Below, piece by piece: positions 24,898 through 34,535 of a stretch of DNA of 44,185 bases. The translations under genes were made by a program, and so were the position numbers. The stretch is from positions 1 through 44,185 of the forward strand of contig CAKURH010000019.1 of the NCBI GenBank assembly GCA_934675625.1, written 5' to 3'. The number at the start of each line of letters is the position of its first letter. Position 1 is the first letter of the stretch. Origin of the DNA: an uncultured Kiritimatiellota bacterium. Lineage in GTDB: Bacteria; Verrucomicrobiota; Kiritimatiellia; RFP12; UBA1067. The notes below the pieces were generated by a model, which worked only from the letters and a program-made list of their open reading frames with translations, ran no database searches and was not told where the DNA came from.

Positions 24898-26091
24898 ATG
24901 AAGATTCATCCGTTTGCGGCCGTGCGGCCGAATGCGAAGGACGCGGCCTTGGTCGCGTCCGTTCCGTATGATGTGGTCGACGTCGCCGAGGCGAAGGCCC
25001 TCGCGGCGGGCAACCCGAAGAGCTTCCTCCACGTCTCGCGTCCCGAAATCGACCTGCCGGACGGCACGGATGGCGCGTCTCCGGCGGCGTATGCGCAGGC
25101 GAAGCGCGCGCTCGACGGCCTCCTCGCGAACGGCACGCTCGTGCGCGACGCCGAGCCGAAGTTCTACGCCTACCGCCAGACGATGGGCGCGCACAGCCAG
25201 ACGGGCATCGTCGCGACCTTCGACACCGAGGACTACCTCGCGGGTGTCCTGAAGCAGCACGAGAAGACGCGCAAGGACAAGGAGGACGACCGCACGCGCC
25301 ACATCGAGACGCTGCAGGCGCACACGGGCCCGGCGTTCCTCACCTACCGCGACGACCGGGCCATCGACCTCATCGTCGCGGACGCTTGCCGGAACGCGCC
25401 GCTCTACGACTTCGTCGCGCCGGATGGCGTCGGGCACACGGTCTGGGAGATCGCGCCCGGCTCGGCGTGCGTGGCGGACGAGCTTCAGGAGCTTTTCGCG
25501 CGCATCCCGGTCGCCTACATCGCCGACGGCCACCATCGCAGCGCGGCGGCGGCCCGCTACGCGCAGACGCACGGCTTCGCGGGCGAGAGCCGCTGGTTCC
25601 TTGGCGTCATCTTCCCGGCGAGCCAGCTGCAGATTCTGTCCTACAACCGGCTCGTGCGCGACCTGAACGGCCTCTCCGCCTACGAGTTCCTGTCGCGCCT
25701 CTCCGAGAAGTTCACGATTGGCGTGAAGGGCGCGCGCAACTGCCGCATGTACTTTGGCGGCCAGTGGTACGACCTCTCGTGGGACATCCCGAAGAATGCG
25801 GACGCGGTTAGCGCGCTCGACGTCTCTTACCTTCAGGACAACCTGCTCGCGCCGATCCTCGGCGTCGGCGACCCGCGCACGGACGCGCGCATCTCGTTCA
25901 TGGGCGGGATTCGCGGCGACGCGGCGCTCGCGGCGAAGGTCGATTCCGGCGCGGACGCCGTCGCCTTCGCGATGGAGCCCGTCACGGTCGAGGAGATGAT
26001 GGCGATTGCGGACGCGGGGGCGATCATGCCGCCGAAGTCCACCTGGTTCGAGCCGAAACTGAGGAGCGGACTTTTCGTCCACACGGTCTGA
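24898..26091 (+). CDS. DUF1015 family protein
   Basis: 397 aa. The N-terminus MKIHPFAAVRPNAKDAALVA followed by PYDVVDVAEAKALAAGNPKS is the DUF1015 signature, as is YIADGHHRSAAAARY in the middle. The family is found in many anaerobes, often beside serA/serC, and a role linked to serine metabolism has been suggested. Those genes are not adjacent here, so I leave the function open. It ends TGATG, overlapping the next start by 1 nt, so the two are coupled. Confidence 0.85.
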   Translation: MKIHPFAAVRPNAKDAALVASVPYDVVDVAEAKALAAGNPKSFLHVSRPEIDLPDGTDGASPAAYAQAKRALDGLLANGTLVRDAEPKFYAYRQTMGAHSQTGIVATFDTEDYLAGVLKQHEKTRKDKEDDRTRHIETLQAHTGPAFLTYRDDRAIDLIVADACRNAPLYDFVAPDGVGHTVWEIAPGSACVADELQELFARIPVAYIADGHHRSAAAARYAQTHGFAGESRWFLGVIFPASQLQILSYNRLVRDLNGLSAYEFLSRLSEKFTIGVKGARNCRMYFGGQWYDLSWDIPKNADAVSALDVSYLQDNLLAPILGVGDPRTDARISFMGGIRGDAALAAKVDSGADAVAFAMEPVTVEEMMAIADAGAIMPPKSTWFEPKLRSGLFVHTV

Positions 26092-26552
26092 TGAAAAGCC
26101 TGAGAGCCTACTGCCGCGACCTCCGCGAGAAGATGATCCGCGATCCGCTTCCGCCGGAGGACGTTGCCGCCGGGTGGGCGCTCGGCATGTTCGTCGGTTG
26201 CGCGGTGCCGTTCGGGCTTCAGCTCGTCGTCTCCGTGCCGCTCGCGCTGATGATGCGCGTCTCGAAGGTCGGCGCGACGGTGGGGACGCTCATCACGAAT
26301 CCCGTGACGATCTTCTTCATCTATCCGGCGCAGACGTGGTTCGTGAACCGGGTCCTGTTCGACGGGTCGCTGTCGTTCTGTCGCCTCGTGGAGGTCGAGT
26401 GGACGTGGGAGGCCGTGCGCAAGCTGGGGGCGGAGGCGATGGTCTCGTTCTTCCTCGGCGGCTTTCTCCTCGCCATCGTCCTCACGCCAATCACCTACTT
26501 CGTCGTCAAGCGGCTTGTCGTCCGTTATCGCGCCTTTCGGAAAGCGAAATAG
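26091..26552 (+). CDS. DUF2062 membrane protein
   Basis: 153 aa. After a basic N-terminus (LRAYCRDLREKMIRDPLPPE) comes the DUF2062 pattern: VAAGWALGMFVGCAVPFG, then a membrane helix, ATVGTLITNPVTIFFIYPAQ and a C-terminal helix with basic end. Three to four membrane segments are likely. Function is not known; family members are often near lipid or glycan genes. Translation start overlaps the upstream stop by 1 nt. Confidence 0.82.
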   Translation: MKSLRAYCRDLREKMIRDPLPPEDVAAGWALGMFVGCAVPFGLQLVVSVPLALMMRVSKVGATVGTLITNPVTIFFIYPAQTWFVNRVLFDGSLSFCRLVEVEWTWEAVRKLGAEAMVSFFLGGFLLAIVLTPITYFVVKRLVVRYRAFRKAK

Positions 26553-26555
26553 AAC

Positions 26556-27122
26556 ATGTCACAGGAATGGAACATCCGCACGCGCGGACACGTCTGCACG
26601 ATCTGCCAGAAGCCCCTGGTCGACAAGGCCCTCGTCATTTCCGCCCTGCGCGAAGTGCCGAACGGCTACGAGCGCTACGACTGCCACCCCGAATGCTGGA
26701 AGGCGCAGGCACGCGACTGGGAGCCGTTCTCGCTGTGGGACAGCGTGTACTTCGCGCCCGTCCGGGAGGAGAAGAAGGAGCCGCTGAAGAAGGAGGACGC
26801 GGGCGAGCTGCTGCGTCAGCTCGTCACGCTGGACGACCCGGCGATGAAGAACGTCGTCTACGTACTCGCCGTCATGCTGGAGCGCGCGAAGATCCTCGTC
26901 GAGCGCGATGCGAAGGAGGTCGGCGACGGGGCGATCCGCGAAATCCGTCGCGTCTACGAGGATCGCAAACAGGGCGACACGTTCGTCATCCTCGATCCGC
27001 GCCTCCGGCTGGAGAACCTCGCGGAGGTCCAGCAGCAGGTCGTCGCGCTCCTCTCGGGCACGAAGACCCTCGGCGAAGTCGCCGGTGCGGAAGCGGTCGA
27101 GCCGCCGTCGGCCGAGGCGTGA
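26556..27122 (+). CDS. Cytoplasmic protein with N-terminal Cys cluster, unknown function
   Basis: 188 aa. Cys14-x2-Cys17 in HVCTICQKPL and Cys43/Cys47 (with His44) in YDCHPEC suggest a structural zinc site at the N-terminus. Then follow a Lys/Glu-rich linker (REEKKEPLKKED) and a helical domain (MKNVVYVLAVMLERAKILVE). It starts 3 nt after the DUF2062 gene and precedes gyrB. I do not recognise a named family. The zinc ribbon plus helices suggests a regulatory or scaffold role, which is inference. Confidence 0.7.
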   Translation: MSQEWNIRTRGHVCTICQKPLVDKALVISALREVPNGYERYDCHPECWKAQARDWEPFSLWDSVYFAPVREEKKEPLKKEDAGELLRQLVTLDDPAMKNVVYVLAVMLERAKILVERDAKEVGDGAIREIRRVYEDRKQGDTFVILDPRLRLENLAEVQQQVVALLSGTKTLGEVAGAEAVEPPSAEA

Positions 27123-27158
27123 GGCGCGGCGGTTCGCGGGGCGCGGACGTGGGATATT

Positions 27159-27167
27159 TGGTATAAT
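27159..27167 (+). promoter_or_regulatory. Extended -10 promoter of gyrB
   Basis: TGGTATAAT followed by ACGCGCT, the clearest match to the common promoter of this window. AAAGGG at 27178-27183 serves as ribosome-binding site, 9 nt before the ATG. Confidence 0.7.
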
Positions 27168-27192
27168 ACGCGCTCTTAAAGGGCAACGACTG

Positions 27193-29439
<2,247 letters not shown>

Positions 29440-29460
29440 GGTGCGGACGCAGGCTGGCCG

Positions 29461-31335
29461 CTAGGCGCGGTCGAACTTGCGGTCGAGCTCGCGCGTCGAG
29501 GTGAAGATCATCACGGGCTTGCCGCGCGGGCAGACGTAGGGCATGCGACAGGCGCAGAGTTCCTCGACGAGGGATTCCGCGCCTTCTTTCGTGAGGGCGC
29601 GCGACGCGCCGGCGAACGACTTCGCGATCGACTTCGCGATGCGCTCGTCGCGCCAGCGCTCGCCGCTCCGGCGCGAGCCACCCTCGGCGAGGTCGCGGGC
29701 GATGGTCGCGAGCACCGTCGCTGGGGTGAGCGAGCCGATGAGCTGCGGCACGGCGTCGATCTTGAAGGTGTCCGTGCCGAACGGCTCGACCTGGAAGCCC
29801 ATGCGCGCAATCGTCTCCAGCGACGCGGCAATGCGCGCGGCATCGACGGGGTTGAGCTTCACCGTCTCCGGGATGAGCAGGGCCTGCGACGTCTGCCCGA
29901 CCTTGTCCGCCGACGCGGCGTTCAGCAGCTTCTCGTAGGCGATGCGCTCGCGCGCGGCCTGCGGGTTGATCGTCACGATGCCGGCGTCCGTCTCGATGAG
30001 CAGGTAGCCGGAGGCGGCCTGCGCGAGGAACTTGAACCACTGCCAGGGCTTCGATCGCGTCGAGCCGGGCTCGACGGCGAAGGCGATCTCCTTCTGGACC
30101 GGCGCCGGCGCGGGAAGGGGGGCGAAGGGCAGGGGACTGCTAGAGACGTGAGCAGTGCTAGAATCGCTAGAAGTGCTAGAACCGTTAGAATCGCTAGAAT
30201 CACTAGGGCCGCTAGAATCGCTAAGGTCGCTAGAACTTCTAGATACGCTAGGGCTACTAGAACAGCTAGAATCGCCAAGGTTGCTCACTTCGGCGTCAGC
30301 AGCGGCGCCCGCCCCTCCGCCGAGCGCGGCAGTGACGGCGTCCTCGATGGCGCGCTTGACGGCGAGGTTGTCGCGGAAGCGCACCTCGCGCTTCGTCGGG
30401 TGCACGTTGACGTCGACCTGGCCGGGCGGCACGTCGATGAAGAGGATCGCTGCCGGACGTGCCTCGCCGGCGCGGCGCGGATACGCTTCGCGCAGCGCGT
30501 AGGCGACCGAGGCAGCCGTCGCGGGGCGTCCGTTCACGAAGACGTACTGGTCGCGGCGCGTCGGCGTCGAGAGGTTCGGCCGTTCGAGAAGCCCGGACAC
30601 GAGGACGGACGTCTCGCGGACGGAACGCGGTTCTGCGTCCGTCGCGCCGAGCGTCAGCATTTGCGCGAGGAAGTCGTCGCCGAAGAGGTCGCGGACGCGC
30701 TCGCGCACGGTCGTCGCCGGCGCGAGGCGGTAGAGTTCGCGTCCGTCGATCGTGAGCGAGAAGCCGACGCTCGGATGCGCGAGGGCGTGCGTCGTGAAGA
30801 TCGTCTTGACGTGGTTCTCCTCGGTCGCGTAGGCGCGGAGGAACTTGCGCCGCGCGGGGACGTTGCAGAAGAGGTCGCGCACCTCGACGCGCGTGCCGGG
30901 CGGACAGCCCGCCGCGCGCACCTCCGCGAGCGTGCCCGCGTTGACCTGGAGGAACGTCCCCTCGTCCGAGTCGGCGCGGCGGGTCGTGATCGAGAAGCGC
31001 GAGACGGATGCGATGGAGGGGATCGCCTCGCCCCGGAAGCCGAGCGTGTCGATCTGCTCGATGTCGTCGACGTCGCGGATCTTCGACGTCGCCTGTCGCT
31101 CCAGCGAGAGGAGGGCGTCGTCCTTCGTCATGCCGCAGCCGTCGTCCTGCACGGCGACGAGCTTGCGCCCGCCCTGCGTGATCGTGATGGCGATGCGCGT
31201 CGAGCCCGCGTCGAGGGCGTTCTCGACGAGCTCCTTGACGACGCTCGCGGGGCGTTCGATGACCTCGCCCGCCGCGATCTTGTTCGCCACGTGGAGCGGC
31301 AGGACCCGCACGTGCCCGTCACGGTCAGAAATCAA
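29461..31335 (-). CDS. mutL: DNA mismatch repair protein MutL, endonuclease motif degenerate
   Basis: 624 aa. The start is TTG at 31335, supported by AAAGGG 8 nt upstream and overlapping the ftsZ stop. The N-terminal GHKL ATPase is intact: ANKIAAGEVIERPASVVKEL, NALDAGST, DDGCGM, QATSKI and TLGFRGEAIPSIASVS. The linker (residues about 352-399) is a Ser/Asp tract encoded by 9-bp repeats. The C-terminal domain lacks the metal site of nicking MutLs: DQHA-x2-E-x4-E reads NPQAARERIAYE (457-468), and CPHGRP reads CPRGKP (602-607). So the protein is probably a non-nicking MutL, and strand nicking would need another enzyme. It is the last gene of the ftsA-ftsZ-mutL run. Confidence 0.9.
   Translation of the reverse strand: MISDRDGHVRVLPLHVANKIAAGEVIERPASVVKELVENALDAGSTRIAITITQGGRKLVAVQDDGCGMTKDDALLSLERQATSKIRDVDDIEQIDTLGFRGEAIPSIASVSRFSITTRRADSDEGTFLQVNAGTLAEVRAAGCPPGTRVEVRDLFCNVPARRKFLRAYATEENHVKTIFTTHALAHPSVGFSLTIDGRELYRLAPATTVRERVRDLFGDDFLAQMLTLGATDAEPRSVRETSVLVSGLLERPNLSTPTRRDQYVFVNGRPATAASVAYALREAYPRRAGEARPAAILFIDVPPGQVDVNVHPTKREVRFRDNLAVKRAIEDAVTAALGGGAGAAADAEVSNLGDSSCSSSPSVSRSSSDLSDSSGPSDSSDSNGSSTSSDSSTAHVSSSPLPFAPLPAPAPVQKEIAFAVEPGSTRSKPWQWFKFLAQAASGYLLIETDAGIVTINPQAARERIAYEKLLNAASADKVGQTSQALLIPETVKLNPVDAARIAASLETIARMGFQVEPFGTDTFKIDAVPQLIGSLTPATVLATIARDLAEGGSRRSGERWRDERIAKSIAKSFAGASRALTKEGAESLVEELCACRMPYVCPRGKPVMIFTSTRELDRKFDRA
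30139..30282 (-). repeat. 9-bp minisatellite (about 16 units) in the mutL linker
   Basis: Sixteen consecutive 9-mers follow the pattern GCTAGAATC (plus strand) with one to several changes each, e.g. GCTAGAAGT, GCTAGAACC, GTTAGAATC, ACTAGGGCC. On the coding strand this gives Ser/Asp-rich tripeptides. Gain or loss of a unit keeps frame. CTAG, usually rare in bacteria, recurs about 11 times. Confidence 0.8.
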
Positions 31336-32422
31336 GGCTCAGGCCCTTTCGGATGAAGGTCGGCACGTCGAGATCCTCGTCGTGCCAGATGGTCGGCTCG
31401 GCGTTCTTGAAGCGTCCGCGCCCGACGGGCCCCGTGCTGAGCGGGCCCTTGCGGCGGCGGCGCGCGCTCATGACGCCGCCGACGGCGGGCGTCTCGGCGG
31501 CCTTGCGCGCGGAGGCCTCGAACAGGAGGACGACGACGGAGAGCCGCCCGGAGAACGTCTCCTCGTCGTTGACGGTCGCGAGGTTGAAGGAGAGCCCGCC
31601 GAACGCCTCGTGCAGCCCGTCGGCGATGCGGCCGACTTCGCTCAGCAGCAGGTCGTTGCCCGCGAGCACGCCGCAGACCGTCGCGGCGACGGGGCCGGAG
31701 GCGGCGGCGAGCAGGTCCGAGCGGATGAGCCGGTCGACGGCCTCCGCCGCACGGCCGGGGCCCTGCACGGTCACGGTCGCGAAGCGTCCGCGCCCGGCGT
31801 TCGCGAGCAGGTGGCGGAGGCGCTCGACGTCGAGGCGGATGTAGCCGGGCTTCTCGACGAGCCGCCAGAAGAGCGTCACGCCGCTCGCGACCGTGTCGAC
31901 GGCGCGGCGCATCGCCTCGTCCATGTTGTCCGTCTCGGCGATGAGCTTGTCGAGCGGCAGGAAGAACGTCGCGTTCGCGGCGTCCTCGATCATCGACATG
32001 ACGCCGCGCGCGTTGCGCTGGCGGTCCTCGCCCTCGAAGGTGAAGGGGGTCGTCGCGAAGACGATGGTCGGCACGCCGCGTTCCGAGAGGTGCTTGGCGA
32101 TCTCCAGCGTCGCGCCGCCGCCGGTGCCGCCGCCGAGGGCGGTGACGAGCACGGCGAGGCGCACGTCCTCCAGGTGCTCGTCGAGCGTGCGGACGGAGCC
32201 TTCGGCCGCGAGGCGGCCCGCGACGAGGTCGCCGCCGGCGCCGCGTCCGGCGAGGCGTTCGCCGCCGAGGAGCGCGAAGGCGCCGCCGCTCTCGCCCGTC
32301 GTCGCGTCCGTGTCCGCGAGGACGAACCGCAGGGCGTCGCCGTAGGCGCGGCTCACGCCGCGCGCGATGGAGCAGCCGGCCGTGCCGACGCCGATGAGGA
32401 GAAGGGGCGAACGCTCGCTCAT
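31325..32422 (-). CDS. ftsZ: Cell division protein FtsZ, divergent
   Basis: 365 aa. The tubulin/FtsZ signature is GGGTGGGA (97-104), the N-terminal glycine loop is IGVGTAGCS (10-18), T5 is FATTPFTFEG, and the C-terminal peptide is DVPTFIRKGL, which should bind FtsA. Departures from the usual pattern: GGxGxN in the first loop reads GTAGCS, and the T7 loop, normally NLDFADV, reads RLDVERL (196-202). The first Asp of T7 is kept and the second is replaced by Arg. FtsZ polymerises as the division ring, and T7 completes the GTPase site of the next subunit, so hydrolysis may be reduced. It overlaps ftsA by 4 nt and mutL by 11 nt. Confidence 0.85.
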   Translation of the reverse strand: MSERSPLLLIGVGTAGCSIARGVSRAYGDALRFVLADTDATTGESGGAFALLGGERLAGRGAGGDLVAGRLAAEGSVRTLDEHLEDVRLAVLVTALGGGTGGGATLEIAKHLSERGVPTIVFATTPFTFEGEDRQRNARGVMSMIEDAANATFFLPLDKLIAETDNMDEAMRRAVDTVASGVTLFWRLVEKPGYIRLDVERLRHLLANAGRGRFATVTVQGPGRAAEAVDRLIRSDLLAAASGPVAATVCGVLAGNDLLLSEVGRIADGLHEAFGGLSFNLATVNDEETFSGRLSVVVLLFEASARKAAETPAVGGVMSARRRRKGPLSTGPVGRGRFKNAEPTIWHDEDLDVPTFIRKGLSLDF

Positions 32423-33624
32423 TTGAAGAACCTCCCGAGAAGCCCGTCGAGAATGGACTTCTCCTCGTAGTTGCGGTGGGCGTAGAGAAGGGCGCCGGCG
32501 ACGGCGGCGAACGCCGGCGGGAAGGGCGCGTCGTCGAGCCCGTCGACGTGGATGGGGCGGCCGAGGCGCACGGACGTGCCGAGGACCTGCTCGGCCAGCG
32601 CCTCGACGTCGCGCATCTGCGCGCCGCCGCCCGTCAGGACGACGCCCGCGTGGAGGCGGTGCAGGAGATCCTGCTCCTCCAGCGTCTCGCGGATCATCGT
32701 GAAGAGCTCCAGGAGCCGCGCGTTGACGACGGTGTCGAGCGCGCGGCGCGAGATCGTGCGGTTGTCCATGAGCGTGTTCTCGCCGCGCTCGACGCGGACG
32801 CGCGCGGAGTCGCCCTCCGCCGAAGAGATGCGCGCGCTCGCCTCCTCCTTCTTGAGGCCCTCGGCCTGCGCGTTCGTCGTCTGGAAGGCCTGTGCGATGT
32901 CGCTCGTCACGTGGTCGCCGCCGACGCCGAAGACGCCGGTCGACACGGCGTAGCCGTCGGCATAGACGGCGTAGCCCGTCGAGCCGCCGCCGAGGTCGAG
33001 GACGAGGACGCCGTTCTTGCGCTCGTGGTCCTCCAGCACCGCGTCGGCCGCGCACGTGACGGCGTAGAGCGGGTCGCGGATCTCCAGGTGGGCGGCCTCC
33101 GAGGCGGTGCGCGCGTCCTGGATGCGGTTGCGGTCGGCGTGGATCTGCAGCGTGTTGAGGCTGAGGACGCGCCCGGACATGCCGCGCGGCGAGGCGATGC
33201 CGCCGAGGCGGTCAAGCACGTAGTCCTGGTCGACGATGTCGAGGAGCTCGCGGTCGCGCGGCAGCGTCATCGCGTGCGCGGCGCGCTGCACGGCGTCGAT
33301 CTCGTCCGCGCCGACCTTGCTGCCCTCGACCTGCGTCGAGGCGGAGAAGGGGTCGGCCTTGATGGACTGGCCGGAGACGACGAGGAAGGCGTTGCCGAGC
33401 GTGATGCGGTCGCCGGAGGCCTCCTGCTGGCGTTCCGTCTGCTGGAGGACCGAGCGGATCGACTGGGTCGCCTGCCGGATGTCGAGGATCTGGCTCTTGC
33501 GGACGCCGGTCGAGGGGATCTCGGCGTGGCTGATGATGCGGAGACGGCCGTTCGCGTCGACCTCGCCGATGGCGAGGACGGTGCGCGTCGTGCCGATTTC
33601 GAGTGCGGCGTGGAAGTTGCTCAT
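32419..33624 (-). CDS. ftsA: Cell division protein FtsA
   Basis: 401 aa, actin-fold ATPase that tethers FtsZ to the membrane. Phosphate loops are visible: ALEIGTTRTVLAIGEV at the N-terminus, VLVLDLGGGSTGYAVYADG in the middle, and VVLTGGGAQMRDVEALAEQV. The C-terminal SILDGLLGRFFK forms the amphipathic membrane-targeting helix. First gene of the operon; its stop overlaps the ftsZ start (ATGA). No Shine-Dalgarno is evident upstream of the ATG at 33624. The usual dcw neighbours (ftsQ, mur genes) are missing, so this is an isolated ftsAZ pair. Confidence 0.92.
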   Translation of the reverse strand: MSNFHAALEIGTTRTVLAIGEVDANGRLRIISHAEIPSTGVRKSQILDIRQATQSIRSVLQQTERQQEASGDRITLGNAFLVVSGQSIKADPFSASTQVEGSKVGADEIDAVQRAAHAMTLPRDRELLDIVDQDYVLDRLGGIASPRGMSGRVLSLNTLQIHADRNRIQDARTASEAAHLEIRDPLYAVTCAADAVLEDHERKNGVLVLDLGGGSTGYAVYADGYAVSTGVFGVGGDHVTSDIAQAFQTTNAQAEGLKKEEASARISSAEGDSARVRVERGENTLMDNRTISRRALDTVVNARLLELFTMIRETLEEQDLLHRLHAGVVLTGGGAQMRDVEALAEQVLGTSVRLGRPIHVDGLDDAPFPPAFAAVAGALLYAHRNYEEKSILDGLLGRFFK

Positions 33625-33660
33625 GTCTGAAGAATAACGAGAATCGTTCGCATGGGTGCC

Positions 33661-33669
33661 AGTATAGCA
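33661..33669 (-). promoter_or_regulatory. Extended -10 promoter of the ftsA-ftsZ-mutL operon
   Basis: Minus-strand TGCTATACT, about 37 nt before the ftsA ATG. It is divergent from the promoter at 33752, with about 80 bp between them. Confidence 0.6.
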
Positions 33670-33751
33670 GATTACCGCGCCCGGCGCAATGGCGCATCTG
33701 AATTTTTTCTCCTTTTGTCTAGGCGGCGGACTGGTCGGACGGCGGGAAGTA

Positions 33752-33760
33752 TGGTATGAT
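33752..33760 (+). promoter_or_regulatory. Extended -10 promoter of the hemolysin-III gene
   Basis: TGGTATGAT followed by ATGCGCC. Divergent from the ftsA promoter. Confidence 0.6.
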
Positions 33761-33791
33761 ATGCGCCCTTGAGAGACGAAGGAGATTGGAG

Positions 33792-34445
33792 ATGGCGAGA
33801 GAGCAGACGAGCGGCGAGGAGATCGCCAATACGGTCACGCACGTCGTGGGGTCGCACCTCGGCGCGGCGATGCTGGCGCTTCTGGCGTGGCAGGGCGCCC
33901 AGAGCGGCGTCGCCGTGCCGTGGAAGGTGACGAGCGGCGCGATCTTCGGCGCCTGCATGATACTCCTTTATGCGACGTCTTCGGCGTACCACGCCGTCAC
34001 GTACCGCCCCGCGAAAGCCGTCCTGCACGTCATGGATCACATCTCCATCTACTTCCTCATCGCGGGCAGCTACACGCCGTTCTGCCTCGTCACGCTGCGG
34101 CCGGAGCATCCGGCGCTCGCCTGGACGATCTTCGGCGTCGAATGGGGCGCGACGCTGGCGGGGATTCTCTTCAAGGTGCGGACGACGGGGCGCTTCCGCG
34201 TCGTCTCGACGCTTGCCTACGTGGTGATGGGCTGGATGGCGCTCCTGGCCATCGTGCCGCTTGTCCGGGCCCTGCACGGCCTCGGCACGATGTGGCTGAC
34301 GCTCGGCGGCGGGCTCTACACGCTCGGCTGCGTCTTCTACCTCTGGAAGTCCCTGCCGTATGCGCACATGGTCTGGCACATTTTCGTCCTTGCCGGCACG
34401 ATCTGCCATTTCTTCTGCCTCCTGTGGTACGTCATGCCGGCCTGA
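33792..34445 (+). CDS. Hemolysin III/YqfA (PAQR) family membrane protein
   Basis: 217 aa from the ATG at 33792, with AAGGAG 7 nt upstream. Seven membrane segments are expected. Family marks: EEIANTVTHVVGSHLGAA, SSAYHAV, MDHISIYFLIAGSYTPFCL, and WHIFVLAGTICHFF with the His pair that, with the earlier His and Asp, can bind zinc. PAQR proteins are thought to be lipid hydrolases, and bacterial members influence membrane fatty-acid homeostasis. The hemolysin name is historical. Appears monocistronic. Confidence 0.9.
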   Translation: MAREQTSGEEIANTVTHVVGSHLGAAMLALLAWQGAQSGVAVPWKVTSGAIFGACMILLYATSSAYHAVTYRPAKAVLHVMDHISIYFLIAGSYTPFCLVTLRPEHPALAWTIFGVEWGATLAGILFKVRTTGRFRVVSTLAYVVMGWMALLAIVPLVRALHGLGTMWLTLGGGLYTLGCVFYLWKSLPYAHMVWHIFVLAGTICHFFCLLWYVMPA

Positions 34446-34451
34446 GCCCCC

Positions 34452-34481
34452 TTGCCAGCGGTCGCCCAAAAATGGTAAACT
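34452..34481 (+). promoter_or_regulatory. Promoter of the proline symporter gene
   Basis: TTGCCA (34452-34457), an 18-nt spacer and TGG-TAAACT (extended -10), followed by ACGCGCA. Leader of about 50 nt; AAAGGA at 34519-34524. Confidence 0.6.
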
Positions 34482-34535
34482 ACGCGCATTTCGCTCTTTA
34501 ACCGATAAAATTATCATCAAAGGAAAGACAAAGAC

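Noticed and set aside
30139..30282. Possible CRISPR-like array
   Set aside because: Units are 9 bp and contiguous with no spacers, and they lie within the mutL reading frame.
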